A stretch of DNA of 20,174 nucleotides from NCBI GenBank assembly GCA_015179025.1, contig WHUX01000541.1:1-20174 (forward strand), in the 5' to 3' direction. A program made the translations under genes and the position numbers. The notes under the pieces are model-generated. The model saw nothing but the letters and a program-made list of their open reading frames with translations, was not told where the DNA came from and did no database searches. This stretch comes from Terfezia claveryi. Taxonomy: Eukaryota > Ascomycota > Pezizomycetes > Pezizales > Pezizaceae. The stretch's first letter is position 1. Every line of letters begins with the position of its first letter. Shown here in pieces: positions 10,466 to 20,174 of the stretch.

Positions 10466-11097
10466 CCTCACCAGACTACTCGAAGGTTACAGTTCGTTCA
10501 GCGTATGCTAACTACCAGTACCCTATTGTACGAGACTAGGTAGTCTGATTCCTATAATTCCCCTCCAAAGCACGAGCCTATGACTAATTATACCAAATAT
10601 GATGCCAACCAGACTACCAAATATGGTAGGCAGTACCACATGGTAGCTGCATATCTAGTATTAGTTTGACTACTTCATAGCCTCTAGACCAGCTTAGTTA
10701 TAGTCTCCTTTAGTCTAGTTGGCACAGTCTCCTTATAGGTTCAGTTAGGATAGACAGAGAATACTAGTCTAGTTATATAGAGATACAATGCTTCTTATAG
10801 AAGTTATGTATACTCATGCTGCATGTTCTGATGCTGGTTTCAATTGCTGCAATAAATTGATAAAATAAATTTATAGAGACAAATAGATCATGTATATGTT
10901 CTGGGCTGTTGTGGAATCGCAGGCCCTTCGGGAATGGCATATACATTCAAATACAGTTAGGTGGCAATGAAACTGTATATTATATGTGCACTTCAAGCAG
11001 AGCTATAAAAGCACATAGCGCAAGTTTTGTATTATGGATATTCTATAGGATATTGTACTGTAGTAGAGGTAGCATAGGTATTCATAACACACCCAGT

Positions 11098-11147
11098 GCC
11101 GCCAGTACATGTGCGGGTATGATCAACCCCGCTTGGCAGCTGGCGGC
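11098..11147. repeat. Two-tier hairpin-forming inverted repeat
   Basis: Outer arms GCCGCCAG (11098-11105) and CTGGCGGC (11140-11147) are perfect complements. Inside them, GCGGG (11113-11117) pairs with CCCGC (11128-11132). The GC-rich structure stands out against AT-rich surroundings. It is too small for a known RNA class. It may be the core of a small repeat or a recombination footprint. Confidence 0.45.
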
Positions 11148-12396
11148 TCGGGTATGCCAGCTTAGATTGGCAATACCTGCTAGTAGTGTGATTGTACAGC
11201 TAATGGTGCGCTATGCCTGTGCCGGTAATAGCCATATTTGGCTCAACGTTGCTCTTTGTGTAAGTACGGAACTCCTCCATATTATTCGAAACCGTGATAT
11301 ATGTCTGGAGTTCATACGTTTGTAGGAATATGTAGAAGCCGCAAATGCATGAACTCCTACTCCATAGAATATATAGAAGCGGTGATTCTGGGCGATTAGT
11401 ATTTTCAGGGAATACAAGAAATATTCTACTACAATCCGAGCATTGTGTGATTCTTCCTTCGTAAAAAGGTTCGGCAATTGATGGATTGATTGAGTGGAGG
11501 GTTGAGCAAGCGAAGCTCTTTTTTATCCCTCACATGTTGTTTAGTTACTTGCGCTCTATCCCTTTGTTTTTTGTTTAATTAGATAACTTGCTATAAAGTA
11601 ACTGTAATATTGGATATACTTCTATTTGATATTTACTACATGTGATATTGGAGTGTCGCTGTAGTATTGTAAGTCGCCGTGGCATTGAAAACCTTTGACC
11701 AATATTTTAATCCTGGAACGGACCAGAACATATATATATAGCGCTCTAGATATGTATCACCTATACTTCCACGAAATTTTACGTGTTTTTCCCTGCCTTA
11801 TCCTTTTTTGTGCTCCACGACGTTGAGCTAGTGCATCTCATAACCTTAGGCTCCAAAGACGTATAGCAACTTAAAAAAAAAAAAAGGTACCCAGACTTCC
11901 TTCGGGATTAGGCTGTTTCTCAAGTTTCTATGGCACATCGGTTATGGAAATCTCTTTAATCTAACTTAGTAAGTACTTCATGATCGGCAGTTCGATATGA
12001 CCTTCTGCATCTTACACGAAGCTCCGATTGCTTTAAATTGAGAAGCTCTTTTAATGATATTAATTCATGATCACAGAAGATACAGAGTTTTCAAATCTTT
12101 TCCACAAAGCAACAGAGAGGTATGAAAGAAGGAAACGAAATTAAAAAAAAACACAGCCACAAAACTAGATCTCCTTATGTATTGCCATCATATGCGCTAT
12201 CAAAGGTAGATGAATATAAAATCAGCAGAATGCCACGTGAACCTACTACGGTGTTGGTTGCTCCGAGCTAGCGCAGAAGGAGAAGATAGGTAGGACTCTG
12301 ACCTAGATACCATCCAATATACACGCCATCAATATTTATACCAGGACTACATATCAGTTTTACCTCGCTTTCCTTAATGAAGTCCTTCAGGTCAAA

Positions 12397-15300
12397 TCAA
12401 TGGCCCCCTCCGGCGGGGCCTGAAGGGGGTAGATATTGCGGATACGGGCCCGAACTTGGCCCTGCAGTTGAATCGGATCTCATTGGGGCCCCAACCGCCC
12501 CTGCCATCGGTATGGCCTCCATAGTTCCACCACCAAACAAATCGAACCCAGCAAAACTAAAGTACCCACCTCCATTCAGGGTTGGCGTGCCAGAAGGCCC
12601 GTTTGAACCATCTGGGAAAAACTCGTATGGGGTCAAGTTAGAGAAGCTGTACAGGTGACCATTCACAGGGTCAAAGGATATGTCATCATGATGCGCGTCA
12701 TGGTGTCCGTCGTGGATATTGTGTTGGTCAAAGGCGTACATTCCATGCGAGTCCGGGCCGGAGCTGGAATATGTATATGAATGTAGAGTGGAGGAACCCG
12801 TTTGACCTTGTGCTCCGGCCGAATTGTGCGCGGCATCATGGCCTCCGTCATAATGAGAGTGCGTGTGGTGGTGGCCCCCGTCGAAGGCATGTGACTGGGT
12901 ACTCCAGCCCGAGCCAGCATAGTCTTGCTCTTCATGTTTCGCTTCCACTGGTTGCATTATGCCCGCGCCACCAATCCCTGGAGGCACCGGGGCATCAACC
13001 GAAGCGTGATGGCCCCTACTCACCCCTGTTCCCTCAAGGCCTTGGGCAGCTTTGCTAGACTCCTGCCATACAGCCTCCCATTTACCGTGTGTATGAGTAC
13101 GCCCATTTTCAACTTCTTCATCATCGTTCTGAACAAGGACACGGTACTTCTTCGCCATCTTTTCCAGACCGCCAGCAATATACCAAACGATGTGCATTTC
13201 GCCTGCCCCTCGCAAATTCGGGCAACCCGTTGTTGGACTCTTCCTGAGACTGCTTCCTTTTCCTTTGCCGTCTTTTAAAACAACTTCTTTGATGTCACCA
13301 CCAGCAACATCCCTCAGCACCTCGATAACCTTCTCTACCAGACTCCAAACATCGTCAGTAGGATTTACTAGATCGCCTATACTAGCGACCTTCCGCCATC
13401 TGCTGGTGACCTTCATGAGAAAAACAGCCGCGAAAGCAATCATTGTATGCACATATAGTGGTACGCCTATTAAGCAAACTCTTATCTCTTCTACCGTTAA
13501 AATAGTGGTCAACACATGCTTTGCGCTTTCAATTGCCACCCTGGCCATGGTGGCCCGCTGTGGACTGAAGCCTGATATGATATCGGCCGATGATGTCTCA
13601 TTTGTCGCTGACCCAGTTACTCCTCGCAATGCCAAAGAATGAAGCTGCAACTTCGCGAAATGATAATGCAACAACACCCCCTTGGCAGGATAATCACCCA
13701 CAAAGGCGTTTTTGCGAAGCCTGACGCACCAGTTATCCCGCCACTCCTCAAGCTCCCTGGAGAACTCTTCAACTGGGCCAGCCTTGCTCTTCCGCTTCTT
13801 CTTCCTGTGGTCTTTGGGTGGTTCCAGTTTTCGCTTTTTACGGGTGGCTGCTGGGTCCTGGATATCATCAGATTTGAAAGTATCGTCCTTCTTCGTTGGG
13901 CTATCTAAGTGATTTTCGTGCACATGTTCAGCAACAGTATTCGCATCATCATCATCTTCTTCAGAACTGTCGCTACCATCAGTTCCGAATAAGACCTCTT
14001 CCCGAACCATGCCGCCCTCAGAAATCTCTCCAGCAAAACACTCGTAGATTCTTTCAAGCACGACAAAGAGGGCCATTTGACTGACCACTCGAAAGTCACC
14101 CTCTTTACAAAGATCACTCTCAAGATACCGTTCATATCCCTCGTTCCTGATGGCTTCATGCTGCGAGTAGCAGATAACGGGCGGTCGACCATATGCAATA
14201 CTGAAGTGATGATCACACACATAGAGGAGATACCATAAACGAGCACGTTCATAGTGGAATTTTCTTTCCTGGTCTCGCCTCATCCTTTCAGCCTCAGGCA
14301 GCTTACTACCGACTGGAGTCGTCATCAGTGCTTTCCTGAAACTCTGGTGTACATTTAGTTCGGTAGCTATCCGAACCGCGTGCCCACTCAGCTTCCAACT
14401 CAGGTCGGGAAGCCAGAATGCTGCTATTGATAGTGCTCGAACATTGTCCAATGCTTTCTGATACGGAGGTAGCCCATTCTGATACACATGTGGGCCTACT
14501 CCACCAGGAGGTTCAAACATAGAGGACGAAACAAGTGACAAAAAGTGCTGGTAACAGACTGCAAAGGTACCACTAGGCGTTGGAGAGTTTGAAGTTCTTG
14601 CTGCTGCCGTGGAAGATGCAACAGTGGCTGGTCGATGTAGGGAGGACACTGTAAGAATTGAGGCGAGAAGTAATGGAGAAGAATTGCGAACCGACGATAG
14701 ACTGTCATGTACGAGAGCTACATCAAAAAGGTAATGATTCAATGTACTCCGGAATCTATGTTTCTTAGATCACCTCAATTGCGCTTCGTAAGGGGAATAC
14801 ATACAACTCAAATAATTCTTCAGCCTCTTCTAGAATCACTAGGCCTTTCGAAATGAGGTCATCGTCACTATCCTCTATGGACAAAGATATGTGTCTGCTG
14901 AGGCCACTTGGTCCATTAGTGAACCTGACTGGGCCAGAATGTTCACTAGAATCGCTTCCGAGCGATGCATGCACGTGGACGTGCGAATGGACATTCGTGG
15001 TGGAGTTACTCCTTAAGCTTCTGAGCCTAGTTACCTCGTATAGCGATCCCATCGGGTTGGTGGAAAGGGAGGCATTATATAAAGAAGCAGCATGATCGTA
15101 AAACGGCGGGCGAGATGCCTTTGCCTCACGCCCTTCATCCTCAGGCCGGCATGCCTGAACATCCACATTATGACTTGGCACTGCCTCTGGTGAGTTCTCT
15201 CGGGTCATTGGCATACGCATGGCTGGAGTAAGTCGATCGGGCGATTGCCCTGCCGTAGAGCTGGCTGGGCCAATGATGGTCGGGATAGAGTCCTTCCGAA

Positions 15301-15923
15301 AGGACTGCTGGGTAGCAGAGATAGGAGGTGAGTTTCCCGAGTAAAGCGTAGCAACTGTGAGGCCGGGTGAGCATGAGGACGCTGCTGACTGAATGGGTGA
15401 ATTGTAGGTCGATAGTGGACGCATTTGCTTTGTCCTGAGAATATCTTCAACTGCCCTTTGTAATTGTGCCAGCTCTTCGCTCATCTTCATTTTCCATCTT
15501 TACGGTGGTCAGCTTGCGAAATTCAACCTATCCTATTCAAGTAGCGTTCCAATTCATTCATAATGGTGAGCTCTCGGAGGTGAACTCACTCAACATCCTC
15601 ATCGAGTATAGTCTGCAAGCTTCGGTTGACTACACACTCCAGCTTCATCTTTCGGCATCTCACGCATTTTGCTGCTTCTGCTGTCACACCCAAATCGGAA
15701 TCAAAATCGCATCGTATTTTTTGTTTTTGCAAGCGGAGCACGCCCTGACCTTTCGAGAAATTTGTGGCACCCGAGGAAGGCTGCTGATAGTCGTTTTCAA
15801 GCTTGCAATTGCCGCTGTGGATGTCAATGGAGACTGCGAGGTCTCCAAATTTTGTGGCTCCTCGTTAGAGGTGGATTTGTTGCTGTTAGTTGTATTGTTG
15901 AGCTCATCAAACGTACGTTTCAT
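12397..15923 (-). CDS. Zn2Cys6 fungal transcription factor with fungal-specific regulatory domain
   Basis: Nuclear transcription regulator; target genes unknown. Three exons: 15590-15923, 14805-15497 and 12397-14755. The introns are 92 nt (donor GTGAGT) and 49 nt (donor GTATGT, acceptor ACATAG). The spliced model, with one base restored, is 1128 residues. After MKRTFDELNN, the Zn2Cys6 cluster reads CSACKNKK, then C-x2-C-x6-C in CVRCRKMKLEC, followed by NRSLQTILDEDVEWKMKM. The six-T run at 15717-15722 breaks the frame inside the first half of the cluster; a seventh base gives CSACKNKKIRC. A Ser/Pro-rich linker precedes the regulatory domain, which carries LFDVALVHDSL, VRALSIAAFWLPDLSWKLSG, ARLWYLLYVCDHHFSIAYGR, GVLLHYHFAKLQLHSLALRG and GVPLYVHTMIAFAAVFLMK. 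An acidic stretch (SSEEDDDD, about residue 611) and a basic one (KKRKLEPPKDHRKKKRK, about 654, NLS-like) interrupt this domain. The C-terminal tail is His- and Gly-rich. The start has a good AAAATG context. Family certain, orthology not. Confidence 0.88.
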
Positions 15924-16832
15924 TTTCGATGTCGCAGAACTTCACAGAAGTCCTCCGAAATTTGTTTCTTTCTTCTGAGTAGTGCAGAAGGGACGTATAC
16001 AGTCAGGGAAGTGAATTGGTGATAGGTAGCTGCAGAGCTGCCTACTAGGCAGAGCACCCGCTGGGCGGTATTAATTATGAAGCACAGGAGGGATGGGCGA
16101 TACACACGCCTCACAACCAACAGCTCGAGCAGGTTGAACAAAAACGCTCGCGCAAGGCTAAGTAGGATCTTTCTGTTCTCGACTCCACCCAGGTCGACGG
16201 TGAACTTTGAGGGGGACAGAGACTCGTCTCCCTGGCTCCCGCCGGCTCGTTGCGAGTAGGTAGATAGTCTAGAGTTTAAATCCCGTCTGGGCTAAGACAC
16301 GCTATGCAAATCGAGCCGAGGGAAAAGTGGTGTCTAGCCTCTGGCGGCACAACAGAACATGCAGCATTGCCGCTAGTTACCTAGCTACCGTACTTATGCC
16401 AAGAGGAATTTGGAGTTGTAACGTTTTCGTGCCTTGCATAAAGATTGTTCAATATATACATACATATCTCCTGCGTCTCTAGTGCCGGCCAAACTAGTCT
16501 CCTGCATCCATACAAAATTCTCCTGCGCATTTGGGCCTCTTCTATGCAGCAGGGAGATGGATAGCGGGCATCCGGGTTGCATAGCACACCAGATGAATAC
16601 AGAATACTTGAGAACTGCTTGAAACATGAAACAGAAGAACACATGCTTGGTGTAATTGGCAAACGGGTCTTCTGATAATTCATTGATTTATTCTGCAAGT
16701 AAACTGTAAGATTCAAAACAGACCTCATTCCGAGAGCTTAAGCTCCCGCTTCCCTATAAATATCTTCTAATCTAACGTCGTAATGGGATATCCGTCTTGT
16801 GCCACTTCAGGAACCACCTGCCCAGGTAAAAA
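15924..16832. other. Intergenic region: transcription factor promoter and GET3 3' region
   Basis: About 0.9 kb between two genes on the same strand. It should carry the promoter of the Zn2Cys6 gene and the 3' UTR of GET3. A GC-rich patch lies at about 16190-16260. ORFs at 16381-16728 have no recognisable domain. I see no RNA gene and no convincing regulatory motif. Confidence 0.5.
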
Positions 16833-18086
16833 TTAATTTTCATCTGGAGGAACAAATGGTGTCACTAGCATATGTGAAAAGCTGCCAGCAGATAGGGCGG
16901 CGGTTAGTCCGTGCAAACTGAGAATAATACGAAGGGAACTGTGGGGTGTTTCTTACTTCTCTAGTCTCTCCTTCCCTCTCACTTCTTCTATTAGCAATGG
17001 ACACTTAACCACGTTGAATTCATCGTATAGCTCTTCGATCTGCTCCAGATACTTCTTTTGCATTTTCCTGCGTGCAGTACATTGCTCACATTGGCTACCT
17101 TTCTTGGGAAACAGCAGTTGGTTTACAACGATTGCATGTGTGTCGATTTCGTAGTTCGATAACTCCTGGATCATCCTCTCGGTCTCGTAAAGACTCAGAA
17201 ACTCCGGTATGCAGACACAGACGAAGGTCGTCAAGTCGGGATCCTTGAATTGTTTGGAAACTTCGCCAATCATTTCTCGCATTGCTTCCAGTTTCCCCCA
17301 TTAGCTCGTCCACGCCACCGCCAGGACCACCAGAGGCTCCGAGTATGCCGTTGAGCATGGGGCCAAACCGTCCAGACAATTGGGAAATCTTAGAGAGGGC
17401 TTTCTCAAGGACCGTCGGGAATTGTAGAAAGCGAAGGGTGTGGCCAGTTGGGGCGGTGTCAAATATGATAACACTGTACGATAGTGACTTCACCTGCTTG
17501 AGAACTTCTGCAAATGACATGGCCTCATCTACACCAGGAATCTATGTTCCATTTAGCTTCGAATACAACGTATTCTAAAACCTGGGAAGAAAAAGGGTGG
17601 GAAACAAGGCCCCCGATACGAAGTGATAAAATCGAGAACTTACACTGAATGCCAGGTCCTGCATCATATTTCCAAGGGGTTATTCTGCGCGCCATCCGCT
17701 GGTTTCTCCGTTAGCACATATCCAGAAGCTATCTCCTTGATAGTTCTGATTTATGTTCCCGTTCTGCGTGCCATTACTCACCATTCTCCAATCAACTCTT
17801 GTATGCTGCCCGTTGGATCAATCTCCATGGCGCTTAGATTGTCAACTCCATTTACTTTTGTGGCCTCCTTTCCAAATTTCTGATCGAAAGCATCGCTAAG
17901 GTTGTGCGCTGGATCGGTTGATATCAACAGGACGCTTTTCCGATGCTTCGCTAGTTGGATGGCGAGTGAACACGATGTCGTTGTCTTGCCAACTCCACCC
18001 TTTCCTCCAACAAAAATCCAGCGGAGGGACTTCTGGTCGAGAATTGATTTGAGTGTCGGCTCCATAGGCTCAAGATTGTCAGACAT
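16833..18086 (-). CDS. GET3: GET3/TRC40 ATPase for tail-anchored protein insertion, frame break and stop codon in the model
   Basis: Cytosolic homodimeric ATPase that delivers tail-anchored membrane proteins to the ER through Get1/Get2. Four exons (17782-18086, 17644-17698, 16957-17541, 16833-16881) and three introns of 83, 102 and 75 nt, with branch points TGCTAAC and ACTAAC. The phases fit and give about 330 residues, near the usual family size. Motifs: deviant P-loop GGKGGVGKT (residues 27-35), switch [13 protein letters not shown] with Asp58, [13 protein letters not shown] at the start of exon 3, switch [14 protein letters not shown] (from about 147), [22 protein letters not shown], the zinc pair CEQC (about 271-274) and the C-terminal [12 protein letters not shown]. 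Two faults: the five-C run at 17295-17299 has one base too many (removing it gives [16 protein letters not shown]), and exon 2 meets TAA (complement of 17680-17682) just before [12 protein letters not shown]. Identity is certain; the exact exon 1/2 junction is not. Confidence 0.92.
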
Positions 18087-20174
18087 GTTAATGGACTGAA
18101 ATTATGTACGCTCGTATGACCTGGTACTGAAGTTGTGTAGTCTTGAAGTTTCATGGATTGAAATAGTCTCATTCCATTGAAAATAGCTGTGGGGCATGAA
18201 CATTAGGTAAGCCAGATCTGGCGTAGGAGTGATGTGCAGTCACGTGCTTGGAGTAAATTTTGAACGTTTGTGTCTGGCTTGAATTAGCCCTATTTAAGCT
18301 AAACCAGCCTTGGGCGATATGCAGCATGCACTACGAAAAGGTAATATGTACTCATTAAACCAATTGCTAAATGAAATTTGTAAAAATGAGAAGTCCTTTT
18401 GAAGGTGTGGTGTTTAGGTGCCTTTGATAGGAAGTATGTAATTCGCGTCAAGAAATTTATGAGGGAAAGTATGGGATGGAGAGCAAATAGGAAAATGAAC
18501 CTAGCTGTTGATATCTCATGTTGCCGATAGAGTCTCCCGCTAGATGTTGACTGAGGTCGAACGTCGAATTGAAGTCAAACGATTCTGCTGTTTGATGCCG
18601 ATGAACAGAATGTGGATTTTAACGCGGCAAGAAGGAGAATCAAAGCTATCATTGTGAAAGACAGGAAGGTGGCACAGATGAGATATATACCGGGAAACAC
18701 TTCATCCATGCTACTTACGAAAGGGAGCTCATCGGCGGTGCGAAGATTCCGTACTTTATCGAGCGAGAAAGTGAGACAAATTGCAAGTACATACAAGGGA
18801 AGAACTTGAACCTGGCGCGGGCAAGGAATATAAATTTCTGGGCGGCGCAGAGAGTACAGGCACAACACACATAGGGGATGATGTCACACAATCACTCAAC
18901 AGCCAACTGAGCCTCACCAATAATGTGTCTGATATTACCCCCCACCCAAGTCCCCTAGAGAGACCTATGTACAAGAGAACGGAATACGTTGGTCTGATCA
19001 AGGCCATTGCTTCTGGCTGTACAGCAGCCTGCCGACCAGGGAGTTTTACCTGTAGGTTTACGTATCTAATTTGTTCAGCGGTAGGCTCATGCGTAGCCAA
19101 CTAACGATGGGGCCTGGAGATTTCGTATGTTTGCTGGCCACATTGTAGGTGCCCTTCGCTGTTCTGCTGCTCGTCTTGATCTATAGATCTATGTACAGGA
19201 TTCGCTCTGCCTTATATACCAAATTCATGTACATTCACCATGTATACAAAATAGCCTTCACCGTTATCTCATCCCTCTATCGACACATAGCCGGCCCAGG
19301 GACAAGTGAGAGTATATCCTACATTACTCAGGGGTGCCTGGTACGCCTAAAGGTATCACGAAGGTCGTCATTTATGATAAGTATTTGACCTTCATCTCCA
19401 CTGATCTGCCAGTGGACGATTGGGATTACCATACTTCGAACTGGGGATGGCGTGACCAGTGGCTTCCTAGTCTGGTTGGCACGTGGCTTCCGATATCTCG
19501 GTAGCCCAAAACGACCTAGCGGTACCGTAATGGTTACTGCAAATAAGTTTATCGCACATGCACGAGAACTAGGGCAGCATCACGTCGGCGCACTACATAC
19601 GCACTCGGCTCTCATGTAATACACAAGCGCGAGCCTGGGCGGGTGCATCTCATTAACTACAAAGCCAAAATCAGACACTGGTCCCATGGGATCAGCTAGC
19701 CTCGTAGAACTAGCCTCGTAGAACCAGGTTAATATATACGCTAGTAAAGTACGCTAGTATACAAGTGACAACGCCAAGTAACTAGGGTTCGTGACGTCGC
19801 AAACTCCCAGAGACAACAAGACTGGTTCTACGAGGCTAGGGATCAGCTACGAGCAGATGTGTAGGCCATAGCACAAACATCAACTCAGTCTCGTATGCAC
19901 CAGCGCTAAGGGACGGTATGACGAGCCGCACTGAAATCCTGGTGGATTCAAGGTCAAACAAGTTAATCTGCTGCTGCATGCTAATGTACATGAATATTGG
20001 GGGATGTGAGAGAAAAGAGAGAGGAAAAGTATGTGGGGTCCCTTTTTTTTTGGAAGAACAGTTGTATAAGGAAATATATCGTCATTGTGTGTTGTATCTA
20101 AATAAAAAGCAATACTATTCGAGCCCGGGTGGAATCCTGATAGTGAAAGCTAGGCGGATTTGAACGAATCCTGG
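18087..20174. other. Right-hand gene-poor region
   Basis: The first few hundred bases should hold the GET3 promoter. Beyond that, frames on both strands overlap (18575-19104) and none shows a family motif. A minus-strand piece reading THEPTAEQIRYVNLQ followed by GTAAAA looks exon-like but cannot be linked to neighbours. A short plus-strand frame at about 19310-19505 is tryptophan-rich without known motifs. The only clear structure is the inverted-repeat element at 19688-19849. Confidence 0.5.
19688..19849. mobile_element. Compact inverted-repeat element flanked by 11-bp direct repeats
   Basis: CTAGCCTCGTAGAACCAG (19710-19727) is the perfect reverse complement of 19822-19839. A second left copy, CTAGCCTCGTAGAAC, sits at 19696-19710 head to tail with it. 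The direct repeat GGGATCAGCTA flanks the structure (19688-19698 and 19839-19849), overlapping the inverted repeats by a few bases. Inside, TACGCTAGTA occurs twice (19737-19746 and 19750-19759). There is no coding capacity. The layout resembles a tiny MITE with a target-site duplication, or a folded-back duplication. The words CCTCGTAGA and TAGCCTCG are shared with the dispersed repeat at 5963-6034. Confidence 0.5.

Larger units (their letters stand above)
8964..12396. other. Gene-poor, AT-rich region with short repeats and palindromes
   Basis: No coding region can be supported in about 3.4 kb. The longest frame (10909-11325, +) starts at TTG, has no domain and is crossed by a hairpin. Contents include a duplicated TTGTCCACCGT (9229-9239 and 9248-9258), an (AT)9 microsatellite, one dispersed-repeat copy, and a zone at about 10430-10760 rich in AGACTA/TAGTCT words and small palindromes. 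The left edge should hold the promoter of the RNase H-like gene, and the right edge the 3' region of the transcription factor gene. Confidence 0.55.

Noticed and set aside
10909..11325. 138-codon plus-strand open frame
   Set aside because: It starts at TTG, has no domain, its composition is not protein-like and a hairpin-forming repeat lies inside it.
16255..16292. tRNA-like T-arm (GAGTTTAAATCCCG)
   Set aside because: The T-stem does not pair, and no matching acceptor or anticodon stem is found upstream.
18575..19104. Overlapping frames on both strands, including a membrane-like segment (minus, LICATFLSFTMIALILLLAAL)
   Set aside because: The opposite strand is open and charged there, so the hydrophobic run may be an antisense artefact. 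No family motif or coherent exon structure could be built.
19310..19505. Tryptophan-rich plus-strand frame (DDWDYHTSNWGWRDQW)
   Set aside because: It has no ATG, is only about 60 codons long, matches no known transposase or enzyme motif, and overlaps another open frame.
20140..20174. tRNA-like GGATTTGAACGAATCC at the right edge
   Set aside because: It is only an imperfect palindrome. T-stem geometry fails on both strands, and the window ends before more can be seen.
1..20174. Search for CRISPR arrays, bacterial-type operons, secondary-metabolite clusters or defence islands
   Set aside because: The window is eukaryotic, with spliced and functionally unrelated genes; none of these structures is present.

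Overview
The window looks like nuclear DNA of a filamentous ascomycete fungus. The genes carry short spliceosomal introns (49 to 102 nt) with GTATGT/GTAAGT/GTGAGT donors, CTAAC- or CTGAC-like branch points and AG acceptors. They include a Zn2Cys6 transcription factor with a fungal-type regulatory domain, and intergenic DNA is long and repeat-rich. A repeat-rich lineage such as Pezizomycetes is my guess; the sequence does not prove it.

Layout. The 3' two-thirds of a PhoD-like phosphatase gene enters from the left (2-1569, +). It converges on a gene for the TFIIE beta subunit (2307-3157, -). About 3.7 kb without a recognisable gene follows (3158-6893), holding short tandem duplications, copies of a small dispersed repeat and a possible terminal-inverted-repeat element. 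Next is an unnamed gene for a protein with a divergent RNase H-like domain (7361-8963, -), with an open frame just downstream that may be its last exon. A second gene-poor stretch (8964-12396) holds another copy of the dispersed repeat, a microsatellite and several palindromes. A large Zn2Cys6 transcription factor gene (12397-15923, -) and GET3 (16833-18086, -) follow in tandem. The last 2.1 kb (18087-20174) has no gene I can support but has a compact inverted-repeat element. The genes have unrelated jobs (phosphoester hydrolysis, transcription initiation, regulation, tail-anchored protein targeting) and form no visible pathway or cluster.

The strongest observation is that all five genes are interrupted by single-base reading-frame breaks. 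Most lie in homopolymer runs, and the protein is well conserved on both sides. Because two of the genes are highly conserved housekeeping genes (TFA2 and GET3), homopolymer errors in the assembly are the simplest explanation. The features therefore give spliced gene models that cross these breaks. I found no convincing previously undescribed system; the best candidates for novelty are the small repeat families and the RNase H-like protein.
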